Assembly (NCBI GenBank): GCA_910579145.1
Contig: CAJTTQ010000018.1
Coordinates: 1 to 34,570, forward strand
Direction of reading: 5' to 3'
Source: an uncultured Eubacterium sp.
Lineage (GTDB): Bacteria > Bacillota > Clostridia > Lachnospirales > Lachnospiraceae
Length of the DNA: 34,570 nucleotides
Numbering within the stretch: the stretch's first letter is position 1; each line of letters starts with the position of its first letter. The position numbers were made by a program, and so were the translations under genes. The notes under the pieces are model-generated. The model saw only the letters and a list, made by a program, of their open reading frames with translations. It did not search any database and was not told the DNA's origin. Positions 8,327 through 16,234 of the stretch are shown here, one piece after another.

Positions 8327-8388
8327 CTGGATATATCAATTTTAATTCATGATATATCATTGAAAAAGCGCGGTTTACCTAGTAAAAT
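8327..8388 (+). promoter_or_regulatory. Promoter and AraC-type direct repeats of the kinase-xylanase operon
   Basis: TTGAAA (8360-8365) and TAAAAT (8383-8388) are separated by exactly 17 bases, giving a start near 8395. Two copies of a 14-base element lie 21 bases apart (8327-8340 and 8348-8361), both containing GATATATCA, with 11 of 14 positions identical. The second ends against the -35 box. Two helical turns between copies and overlap with the -35 are typical of AraC-family activators. Confidence 0.75.
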
Positions 8389-8409
8389 AAAGGAGAACAA
8401 AAATACAAG

Positions 8410-8448
8410 AATCCGGAGAAACCGTTGACCGGCATCTCCGGATTTTTT
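8410..8448 (+). terminator. Terminator-like hairpin in the 5' leader of the kinase-xylanase operon
   Basis: AATCCGGAGA (8410-8419) pairs perfectly with 8435-8444 around a 15-base loop and is followed by a T-run at 8443-8448. It has the form of an intrinsic terminator. It would end read-through from the AraC gene, but it also lies about 15 bases downstream of the predicted start of the next operon, so it could act as an attenuator. Confidence 0.7.
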
Positions 8449-8468
8449 AGCAAGAGTGGTGATTTATT

Positions 8469-9080
8469 TTGAAGAAGATCGTTACAATCAGCAGGCAGTA
8501 TGGCAGTGGGGGAAGAGAAATCGGGAAAAAGCTGGCGGAGCAGTTCGGCATACCTTTTTACGACAACGAGATCATTTCCAGGGCAGCGAAAGAAACCGGT
8601 TTTTCGGAAGCAGCATTCCAAACAGTGGAGGATAAGGCGACAAACAGCCTCCTGTATTCCATTGCGATGGGAATGAATGTATTTACAAATCAGGATGTGG
8701 GGTTTGCGGGATTGTCGCTGGATGACCGGATTTTTCTCGCGCAGTCCAATGTGATCCGAAAGGTGGCGGAGGAAGGACCTTGTGTCATCGTGGGCCGATG
8801 TGCGGATTACATATTACGTGATCTGGATCGTGTTGTGAATGTATTTATCAGTGCCGATCTGGATTTCCGGATCAAGCGCTCGATCCACGTGGATCATATC
8901 GCTCCCGAACACGCGGCTGAGACAGTGGCGAAAAAGGACAAGAGCCGGGGGAATTATTATCGATACCACACCGGGGACCGATGGGATAATTTGTTTAATT
9001 ACGCCCTGACGATCCGGAGTGACCTGGCGGGCATTGATAAAACGGTGGAATGTATCAAGCAGTATGTCCAGAGTATGTAG
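8469..9080 (+). CDS. Cytidylate-kinase-like family protein (PF13189 type)
   Basis: A 203-residue P-loop protein of the cytidylate-kinase-like family. The nucleotide-binding loop is at residues 8-20 (SRQYGSGGREIGK), and the family motifs GPCVIVGRCADYIL (about 102-115) and an Asp-rich RSIHVD...A..DK.R..YY lid region follow. Members resemble CMP kinase but their real substrate is mostly unproven. The start is TTG at 8469, with GTGGTGA about 8 bases upstream. It is the first gene after the AraC-type promoter and lies only 28 bases before the first xylanase with no terminator between, so it seems to be co-expressed with secreted xylanases. Why a nucleotide kinase should be there is not explained. 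Confidence 0.85.
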   Translation: MKKIVTISRQYGSGGREIGKKLAEQFGIPFYDNEIISRAAKETGFSEAAFQTVEDKATNSLLYSIAMGMNVFTNQDVGFAGLSLDDRIFLAQSNVIRKVAEEGPCVIVGRCADYILRDLDRVVNVFISADLDFRIKRSIHVDHIAPEHAAETVAKKDKSRGNYYRYHTGDRWDNLFNYALTIRSDLAGIDKTVECIKQYVQSM

Positions 9081-9108
9081 GACATGCAATCGAACAAGGA
9101 AGGATGTA

Positions 9109-10752
9109 ATGGAGATGAGAAGATGTGTAGCAGGAATGCTGGCAGTGGCAATGTGTGTGACAGTCATGGGGGGGAGCGCGGAGGCTGCCGCGGCAGCGAA
9201 ACCGAAACTTTCGAACAAAAAGCTGACACTGACTGTCGGTAAAGCGAAAACGTTAAAGGTAACGAAGGCGAAAGGCGCCAAGCTTACCTGGAAGACCAGC
9301 AAGAAAAAAGTGGCGGTTGTGAAAAAGAGCGGGAAATACGGGGGAAAAGTTACGGCGAAAGCAAAGGGAAGCGCCGTGATCACATGTAAGGTGAAGGGGA
9401 AGAAAACCTATTCGCTGAAATGTAAGGTCACAGTGAAAAAGAAGACGATCGTGCCAAAGAAGACGGCGGCGCCGCCCACGCAGGCACCGGCAAATACAAC
9501 TACGGCAGTACCGGGAGGAAATAGCCCGGCGGCAACGGCACCGGCTGTGGATGAGCCTGGTTTGAAGCCGGATCTGACTTCGAACAGCATCCTGAAAAGA
9601 TATCAGGGAATTTTCGAGCATATGGGGAGCAGTCTGAACTATAACGGCTGGAGAGGCAACAATGACCTGCGGGATGAGGCGACGATGAAGTTTGTCAAAG
9701 AACACTTTAACAGCTTTACGCTGGAGGATGAGATGAAACCGACGGGTGTTCTTGGCCAGTGGGATCATGAGACGATTTCAAAGGAAGAGGCACTTGAACT
9801 CGGTTATATCATTCCAGATAACTACACGGAAGATAGAGTACCGAAGCTGAATTTAGCTACGCTGGACCGGATCGTAGAGGTGGCACATTTCTATGGAATA
9901 CAGATGCGCGCCCACGTACTCATGTGGCATCAGCAGACACCGGACTGGTTCTTTACGATGAATTATACCGGTGGTAAGGTTGTATCGCCGGAGGTAATGG
10001 ATGCCAGACTGGAGTTTTATGTTCGAACAGTGATGGATCATTTGTTGAAGCAGGAACAAAGAGTAGCGGGAAAGGCTGGAAGCATCATTTACGCGTGGGA
10101 TGTGACAAATGAGTACCTCCACCGTGATAATCAGCCGGGTTCAAAGACATGGATGACGGTTTACGGTGACATGGGACTTGAACCGACGTACGTTAAGAAT
10201 GCTTTTCGATTTGCCTATGATACGCTGAAACAGTATGGTGTGCAGGATACTGTCACGTTATTCTACAATGATTATGATACGTATTTCTGTTCGGATGATC
10301 TCGTGTCGCTCGTGAATTATATCAATGCCGGCGAAGAGGCGAAGATCTGCGGCGGTATCGGTATGCAGACACATGTTGATGTTGACCGCCCGACGCTGGA
10401 TGAATACGGTGCCGCGATGGATAAATTCCTCGCTACCGGACTGGAAATCCAGGTGACAGAGATGGATGTCACGATCAACTTTGATCCAGATGATGCGAAT
10501 GTTGTACAGAATAAGGGGCAGACGAATGAGGATCAGGCGAAGTTTGTCGGAGACCTGATGAAGCTTATTGTGACAAAACAGAAACAGCGTGATAAAGCAG
10601 TCAACCCGAAAGGTATTACGGGAATTACGATTTGGGGATTATGCGATACGTATTCCTGGCGCGGGAACTTTAAACCGCTCCTGTTTGGAAAAGATATCAA
10701 TGATCCGAAACCCTCGTTCCAGGCATTTTTAGACGCGGCCAAGCTTTGGTAA
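9109..10752 (+). CDS. Secreted GH10 endo-beta-1,4-xylanase with N-terminal Ig-like domain (copy 1)
   Basis: A 547-residue exported xylanase. Signal peptide about 1-27; lysine-rich Ig-like domain about 31-111; Pro/Thr linker to about 155; GH10 TIM barrel about 160-545. The acid/base is Glu335 (DVTNE), the nucleophile Glu451 (VTEMD), with WHQQTPDWFF and TIWGLCDTYSWR also typical. Unusually, the family ENxMK motif at 206-210 reads EDEMK, so the glycone-site Asn is replaced by Asp. ATG 9109 follows AGGAAGGA; ATG 9115 is an alternative that lines up with the start of copy 2. The upstream reading frame back to 9019 overlaps the kinase gene and is not expected to be used. Likely second gene of a three-gene operon. 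Confidence 0.93.
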   Translation: MEMRRCVAGMLAVAMCVTVMGGSAEAAAAAKPKLSNKKLTLTVGKAKTLKVTKAKGAKLTWKTSKKKVAVVKKSGKYGGKVTAKAKGSAVITCKVKGKKTYSLKCKVTVKKKTIVPKKTAAPPTQAPANTTTAVPGGNSPAATAPAVDEPGLKPDLTSNSILKRYQGIFEHMGSSLNYNGWRGNNDLRDEATMKFVKEHFNSFTLEDEMKPTGVLGQWDHETISKEEALELGYIIPDNYTEDRVPKLNLATLDRIVEVAHFYGIQMRAHVLMWHQQTPDWFFTMNYTGGKVVSPEVMDARLEFYVRTVMDHLLKQEQRVAGKAGSIIYAWDVTNEYLHRDNQPGSKTWMTVYGDMGLEPTYVKNAFRFAYDTLKQYGVQDTVTLFYNDYDTYFCSDDLVSLVNYINAGEEAKICGGIGMQTHVDVDRPTLDEYGAAMDKFLATGLEIQVTEMDVTINFDPDDANVVQNKGQTNEDQAKFVGDLMKLIVTKQKQRDKAVNPKGITGITIWGLCDTYSWRGNFKPLLFGKDINDPKPSFQAFLDAAKLW

Positions 10753-10788
10753 GAGTGTAGAGAAAAAAGAAAGGAAACTGATATAGAC

Positions 10789-12426
10789 ATGAGGAAATGT
10801 ATGGCGGGAATGCTTGCGGCGGCGATGTGTGTAACGCTTTTGGCAGGAGCCGGAGAAGCGGAGGCAAAGACGGTAAAACCCAAGCTTTCCAAAAAGAAGT
10901 TAGAACTGACAGCAGGTTCGGGTAAAACGTTAAAGGTTACAAAAGCGAAAGGCGCGAAAGTTACCTGGAAGAGCAGCAGTAAAAAAACGGCGGCTGTCAA
11001 AAAGAGCGGAAAATATTCCTGTAAAGTGACGGGAAAGAAGACGGGAAAAGCGGTTATTACATGTAAAGTCAAGGGAAAGAAGACATATTCCCTCAAATGT
11101 AATGTTACGGTGAAGAAAAAAGCGGGCGGGAAGAAAAATACTTCCCCAGCGGTGACGCCGACAGCCAATGTGACGGCACCAACCCAGACGCCGCCAGCGC
11201 TGTCACAGGGAACGCAGGCGCCGGGAACACAGACAAACAAACCGAACATGCCAAACACACCTGTTCCGGCAGAGGATGGAAGTATCCGTAAGGCGTATGA
11301 AGATATTTTCCCGAATATGGGATCTTGTGTGAATTACGGCGCGGGTCAGCAGCTACAGGACGCGAAAACTCTTTCATTTGTGAAGAAGCATTTTAACAGC
11401 ATCACATTGGAAAATGAGATGAAACCGGATGCGATCCTCGGGAAAGCGGCAGATCCTCTCACGAAAGAGGAGGCGCTGGCTCTCGGGTATGTCGTTCCAG
11501 ACAGCTACACGGAAGAAGTCATTCCGAGGTTAAAATTCGAGACGATCGACCAGGTGTTAAAGATCGCGCACGACAATGGTTTAAAAGTGCGCGCGCATAC
11601 GCTCGTATGGCACAGCCAGACACCGGGATGGTTCTTTACGGAGGATTACGCGGACAAAACGAATACGACACCGGAAATCATGGATGCCAGACTGGAATTC
11701 TATATCCGCTCGGTGATGAAACATGTGATGGAAAAAGAAAAGGAGCTGGCAGGAGAAGCCGGAAGCATCGTCTATACGTGGGATGTCGTAAATGAGTATC
11801 TTCACCGCATGTCATGGGGCCATATCTGGGACAGTGTATACGGAAATAAAGGTATGGAGCCGTCGTATGTAAAGAAAGCATTTCAACTGGCTTATGATAT
11901 GGTGAAGCAGTACGGGGTTCAGGATAAAGTTACGTTATGTTACAACGATTATGACACGTATTTTAACATTGACGACGTCGTAGCGCTCATCGACTTTATC
12001 AATGCCGGAGAGGATGCGAAGATCTGTAATGGGATCGGGATGCAGAGCCATGTGGATATCACCCGCCCGACATTAGACGAGTACGAGGCGGCGCTCGACC
12101 GTTTTATGGCAACCGGCCTGGAGATACAGATCACGGAACTCGATATCACCATCAATTTTGACCACGAGGGTGAGACGTGGCAGTACAAGGATAAACACGA
12201 GACCGATGAGGACCAGGCGGCATTTGTGAAAGACTTCATGCGCCTTGTCGTGAGAAAACAGAGAGAGCGCGATGTGAAGGTAAGTCCGAAAGGAATTACC
12301 GGTGTCACGATCTGGGGTCTGTATGATACGATTTCATGGCGCGCGCCGAGTTCACCGCTGTTGTTTAAAGACAGCATTGATAGTCCGAAACCGTCATTCC
12401 AGGAATTTTTGAATGCGGCAGAATAA
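10789..12426 (+). CDS. Secreted GH10 endo-beta-1,4-xylanase with N-terminal Ig-like domain (copy 2)
   Basis: A 545-residue paralogue of the preceding xylanase with the same plan: signal peptide about 1-26, lysine-rich Ig-like domain 29-111, Pro/Thr/Gln linker 115-162, GH10 barrel about 165-545. Acid/base Glu336 (DVVNE), nucleophile Glu450 (ITELD), and the canonical ENEMK at 208-212. The two copies are close through both the signal peptide and the catalytic domain but have unrelated linkers, as expected of a tandem duplication. The gene begins 36 bases after copy 1, with AAAGGA about 13 bases before the ATG. It is followed by a strong terminator and is probably the last gene of the operon. It would cut the xylan backbone outside the cell. 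Confidence 0.94.
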   Translation: MRKCMAGMLAAAMCVTLLAGAGEAEAKTVKPKLSKKKLELTAGSGKTLKVTKAKGAKVTWKSSSKKTAAVKKSGKYSCKVTGKKTGKAVITCKVKGKKTYSLKCNVTVKKKAGGKKNTSPAVTPTANVTAPTQTPPALSQGTQAPGTQTNKPNMPNTPVPAEDGSIRKAYEDIFPNMGSCVNYGAGQQLQDAKTLSFVKKHFNSITLENEMKPDAILGKAADPLTKEEALALGYVVPDSYTEEVIPRLKFETIDQVLKIAHDNGLKVRAHTLVWHSQTPGWFFTEDYADKTNTTPEIMDARLEFYIRSVMKHVMEKEKELAGEAGSIVYTWDVVNEYLHRMSWGHIWDSVYGNKGMEPSYVKKAFQLAYDMVKQYGVQDKVTLCYNDYDTYFNIDDVVALIDFINAGEDAKICNGIGMQSHVDITRPTLDEYEAALDRFMATGLEIQITELDITINFDHEGETWQYKDKHETDEDQAAFVKDFMRLVVRKQRERDVKVSPKGITGVTIWGLYDTISWRAPSSPLLFKDSIDSPKPSFQEFLNAAE

Positions 12427-12436
12427 ATCATTTTTC

Positions 12437-12465
12437 TTTACAAAACAGGTATCACAACGTATAAT
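12437..12465 (+). promoter_or_regulatory. Predicted gltX promoter inside the xylanase terminator
   Basis: TTTACA (12437-12442) and a perfect TATAAT (12460-12465) are 17 bases apart, giving a start near 12472 and a leader of about 90 bases for gltX. The -10 box sits in the loop of the upstream terminator hairpin, so terminator and promoter share the same DNA. Confidence 0.65.
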
Positions 12466-12488
12466 AGGCTTGTGATGCCTGTTTTTTT
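12442..12488 (+). terminator. Strong intrinsic terminator of the xylanase operon
   Basis: A 16-bp stem with one G-T pair (12442-12457 with 12470-12485), a 12-base loop and a run of T at 12482-12488. It begins 15 bases after the second xylanase stop. Confidence 0.88.
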
Positions 12489-12561
12489 GAGCAGACATCT
12501 GAAACGCAAAAAAAGCAGCAGCGGGGCAAAAAAACCGCTTGGCAGAAAAGAGGAAGAAACG

Positions 12562-14058
12562 ATGAAAAAGATTCGAACGAGGTATGCACCGAGCCCGACT
12601 GGGCGTATGCACGTAGGAAATTTAAGAACAGCGCTCTATGCCTATCTGATCGCGAAACACGAAGGAGGAGATTTCCTTCTCCGTGTGGAGGATACCGATC
12701 AGGAGCGTTTTGTAGAGGGCGCGCTGGATTTAATATATAAGACGATGGCGCAGGCCGGACTGGAACACGACGAAGGGCCTGATAAGGATGGCGGGTACGG
12801 GCCGTATGTCCAAAGTGAGCGGACGAAAACCGGTATGTATCTGGAGTATGCGAAGCAGCTTGTGGAAAAAGGAGAGGCGTATTACTGTTTCTGTTCGAAA
12901 GAGAGATTGGAAGAACTGCGCAGGGAAGCCGAAGAGAGCGGTAAGGTGGCGGCTAAATATGATAAGCATTGCCTGTCACTGTCGAAAGAAGAGGTGGAGG
13001 AGAAACTGGCAGCCGGTGTTCCGTATGTCATCCGCCAGAACAACCCGGACGAGGGGGAGACGACGTTTGACGACGTCATTTACGGGGCGATCACGGCCCC
13101 AAATGAGGAACTCGATGATATGGTGCTGATCAAGGCGGACGGCTATCCGACATATAATTTTGCCAATGTGGTGGATGACCATCTCATGGAGATCACGCAT
13201 GTCGTGCGGGGCAATGAATATCTGTCGAGCGCTCCGAAATACAACCGGCTCTACGAGGCGTTTGGCTGGGACATCCCGGTCTATGTACACTGTCCGATCA
13301 TTACCGATGAGACTCATAAAAAGCTGGCGAAGCGTCGGGGAGACGCGTCGTTTGAGGATTTGATGGAACTCGGGTTCGTGCCTGAGGCGGTCGTCAATTA
13401 CGTGGCGCTCCTCGGCTGGAGTCCGTCAGAAGAAGATGTCACAGAGGACGGAAAGAGTAAGGAGATCTTCTCTCTGGAAGAACTGATAAAGGCGTTTGAC
13501 TATAAGCGGATCAGCAAATCGCCGGCGGTGTTTGATATTGTGAAACTCCGCTGGATGAATGGGGAATACATTAAGGCAATGGACGACGAGGCTTATTATG
13601 AGCGGGCGCTTCCTGTTATCCGGGAGACGGTAAAGAAAGAGCTGGATCTGAAAAAGATCGCTGATCTTGTGAAAACGAGGATTGAGGTTTTCCCGGATAT
13701 TACAGAGAAGATTGATTTCTTTGAGGAACTTCCGGCCTATGATATTTCGATGTATACGCATAAAAAGATGAAGACGAATGCGGAAAATTCGCTTGAGGCG
13801 TTACAGGAGATGCTTCCGCTCTTTGAGGCGCTTACGGACTATACGATCCCCGCGATCGAAAAGACGGCGATGGATTATGTGGCGGAGAAGGGGTGTAAGA
13901 ATGGACAGGCACTTTGGCCGCTTCGCACCGCGGTATCCGGGAAACAGATGACGCCGGGCGGCGCGTATGAGATCATGGAAATACTCGGGAAGGATGAGTC
14001 CCTGCGGAGGATCCGTAAGGGTATTGAGTTACTGGAGGCAGCCCGAAAGGAGAATTGA
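12562..14058 (+). CDS. gltX: Glutamyl-tRNA synthetase
   Basis: A 498-residue cytosolic class I synthetase that charges tRNA with glutamate. The Rossmann-fold signature PSPTGRMHVGNLRTAL is at residues 10-25 (HIGH-type motif HVGN) and the KMSKS-type loop is KLAKR at about 254-258, an accepted variant. CFCS near residue 110 and an alpha-helical anticodon-binding C-terminal half complete a normal bacterial GluRS. ATG 12562 is chosen because GAGGA lies upstream and homology begins here; the frame extends back to 12472 but those residues are unrelated to the family. Whether it is discriminating or also charges tRNA-Gln cannot be told. It heads a tight cluster with the helicase remnant and feoAB; the next start codon is only 4 bases after its stop. 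Confidence 0.96.
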   Translation: MKKIRTRYAPSPTGRMHVGNLRTALYAYLIAKHEGGDFLLRVEDTDQERFVEGALDLIYKTMAQAGLEHDEGPDKDGGYGPYVQSERTKTGMYLEYAKQLVEKGEAYYCFCSKERLEELRREAEESGKVAAKYDKHCLSLSKEEVEEKLAAGVPYVIRQNNPDEGETTFDDVIYGAITAPNEELDDMVLIKADGYPTYNFANVVDDHLMEITHVVRGNEYLSSAPKYNRLYEAFGWDIPVYVHCPIITDETHKKLAKRRGDASFEDLMELGFVPEAVVNYVALLGWSPSEEDVTEDGKSKEIFSLEELIKAFDYKRISKSPAVFDIVKLRWMNGEYIKAMDDEAYYERALPVIRETVKKELDLKKIADLVKTRIEVFPDITEKIDFFEELPAYDISMYTHKKMKTNAENSLEALQEMLPLFEALTDYTIPAIEKTAMDYVAEKGCKNGQALWPLRTAVSGKQMTPGGAYEIMEILGKDESLRRIRKGIELLEAARKEN

Positions 14059-14062
14059 GCGG

Positions 14063-15974
14063 ATGAAGATGAATTTCAGTGAAGCACAGGAACTGGCGAT
14101 CAGACATACCGGAGGGCCTTTTATGTGCCTGGCGGGCCCGGGCAGTGGGTAAAACGACGGTGATCACAAATCGTATCCGGCATTTGATCGAGGGGGAGGG
14201 GGTGTTGCCTGCCCGTATTTTGGTCGTCACATTTTCCAGAGCGGCTTCCGTGGAAATGCGGGAGCGCTTTGAACTGCTCACGGGAAAGAAACATCTTCCG
14301 GTCCGGTTTGGAACGTTCCACTCCCTGTTTTTCCAGGTGTTGAAGGCGGCGTATCACTACGAGGCGAAAGATATTGTGACGGCGCCTCTCAAATACCGTT
14401 TCCTGGAAGAAGCCTTAATGGAGACAGAGTACGATGACATTGAGGATAAAAAGGAATTTTTGGAGGATGTGGAAAAAGAGATCAGCCGGGTCAAGGGCGA
14501 GGGGACGGATATTGAGCACTATTATTCCGCGAGCTGTCCAGAGGAGATTTTTCGCCATATCTACAAAGGATACCAGAGCCGTGTTCAAAAGAACCGTTAC
14601 TTGGATTTTGATGATATGGTGATGTATACGTATGAGCTGTTCCAGGCGCGGCCAGATATACTGGCGGCGTGGCAGAAGCGCTTTTCGTATATTCTGATCG
14701 ATGAGTTTCAGGACATTAACCGGCTTCAGTACGAAACGGTGAGAATGCTTGCCCGGCCGGAACAAAATCTGTTCATCGTCGGTGACGACGACCAGTCGAT
14801 TTACGGCTTCCGGGGAGCCAGGCCGGATATCATGCTCTCCTTTCCAAAGGAATACGCGGATCTAAAGCAGGTTACGATCAGTGGGAATTACCGCTGCCGC
14901 GCGCCGATTTTGGAAGCGGCTTCAAGGCTTATCTCCCATAATAAAAAAAGATACGGCAAACAGTTGACGGCGGTGCGGGGGAAGGGAGATGCGGTACACA
15001 TGGCAAAATATGGCAATGTGCTGTCGCAGGCCGACGCTGTCGCGGAGAAGATCCGGGGATATTTGCAGGCAGGTACCGAGCCGGATGAGATCGCGGTTTT
15101 ATTTCGGACGGCCAGACAGATGAATGTGCTGTCGAGGAAGTTGATGGAATATAATATTCCGTTTGTGATGAAAGATACGATGCCGAATCTGTTTGAACAT
15201 TGGATCGCGAAAGATCTGATCACGTATCTGAAACTGGCGCAGGGAGAGCGCGGACGCTCTCATTTCCTGAAAATAGCCAACCGCCCCAAACGGTATATCA
15301 GCCGGGCGGCGTTTGGGTCCCCGGAGGCTTCGTTTGGCATGCTGTACGAATATTACCGGGATAAGCCGTATATGTGTGAACGGATCAATACGCTGCAAAA
15401 TGATCTTTTCGCGATGAAGGAGATGACGCCATACAGTGCGGTTGACTACATTTATCATGTCATCGGGTATCACGATTTTTTGTGCGAGTACGCGGCTGAG
15501 CGCAACGTTTCCGTTAGCGACTGGGAGGAAGTCGTGGAGGAACTGAAAGAGGATGCAGCGGACTTTGATACCGTACCGGCGTGGTTTGCCCATATAGAAG
15601 AGTACGGCCGCCAGCTGGAGGAGCGCCGCCGTTCTACGGGAGAGGGACGTGTTTCGAATGGAGGAAATGTGTCAGGGACGAGTGCGGCGGCAGATCGGGC
15701 AGCAGAGGGAAAAGAGCGCGGCGTCGCGCTTATGACGATGCACGCTTCGAAAGGATTGGAGTTTGATGTGGTGTTCGTGCCTGACCTGAATGAGACGGTC
15801 GTGCCGTATCAGCGTTCGGTAGAAGATGGAAATGTAGAGGAAGAGAGACGGCTTTTGTATGTGGCGATGACAAGGGCGAGGGAGCATCTTTATTTGTCTT
15901 ATACCGCAGAGCGGTTTCATAAGGAGATGGAGCCGTCCCGGTTTTTAGAGGAGATCAGGAGGGAACAGAATTGA
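14063..15974 (+). pseudogene. UvrD/PcrA-type superfamily 1 DNA helicase, frameshifted in Walker A
   Basis: The gene would encode a helicase of about 636 residues. It starts at ATG 14063 (AAAGGAG 10 bases upstream, 4 bases after gltX) and reads MKMNFSEAQELAI... as far as LAGPGSG, then meets TAA at 14150. The frame then continues one base off, from GGT-AAA-ACG at 14148 (GKTTVITNRI), through to 15974. Deleting one G of 14147-14149 restores a perfect GPGSGKTT Walker A. All later motifs are intact: DEFQD near 14700, GDDDQSIYGFRGA near 14780, GNYRCR near 14883, TMHASKGLEF near 15735 and YVAMTRARE near 15860. Without correction the second frame could start only at a GTG (14079) lacking a ribosome site and would miss the normal N-terminus. 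Real mutation, sequencing error or programmed +1 shift are all possible. Confidence 0.88.
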
Positions 15975-16234
15975 CGCTGGATCAATTGGAAATAGGCAGA
16001 CGGGCCAGGATCACGGCCGTGAACGGGCAGGGCGCGCTGAGGGACAGGCTTTTGGATATGGGGCTTACGCCGAGGACGGAAGTGATGGTGCGGAAAGTGG
16101 CGCCGATGGGCGATCCGATCGAGATTACACTGCGCGGATACGAATTGACACTCCGGTGCGAGGACGCGGAGATGATTGAAATTACGGAGGGTAACGATGA
16201 AGTTTGCACTGGCAGGAAATCAGAATTGTGGTAA
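15971..16234 (+). CDS. feoA: FeoA ferrous-iron transport accessory protein
   Basis: An 87-residue SH3-like cytosolic protein that works with FeoB in Fe(II) uptake. Family features: LEIGRRARI at residues 6-14, GALRDRLLDMGLTP at 20-33, and DPIEITLRGYELTLR at 48-62. The start is TTG at 15971, 7 bases after AGGAGGG, overlapping the helicase stop as TTGA, so translation is probably coupled. Its 3' end overlaps feoB by 38 bases, an unusually long overlap that gives a C-terminal tail of about a dozen residues beyond the conserved fold. Confidence 0.93.
   Translation: MTLDQLEIGRRARITAVNGQGALRDRLLDMGLTPRTEVMVRKVAPMGDPIEITLRGYELTLRCEDAEMIEITEGNDEVCTGRKSELW

Noticed and set aside
9081..9108. Separate promoter for the first xylanase
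   Set aside because: Only 28 bases lie between the genes and no -35/-10 pair is visible, so co-transcription with the kinase-like gene is more likely.
10533..11258. 241-codon minus-strand frame over the xylanase junction, Phe/Leu/Val-rich and membrane-like
   Set aside because: The hydrophobic character is simply the reverse complement of the lysine-rich Ig-like domain; both sense genes are certain.
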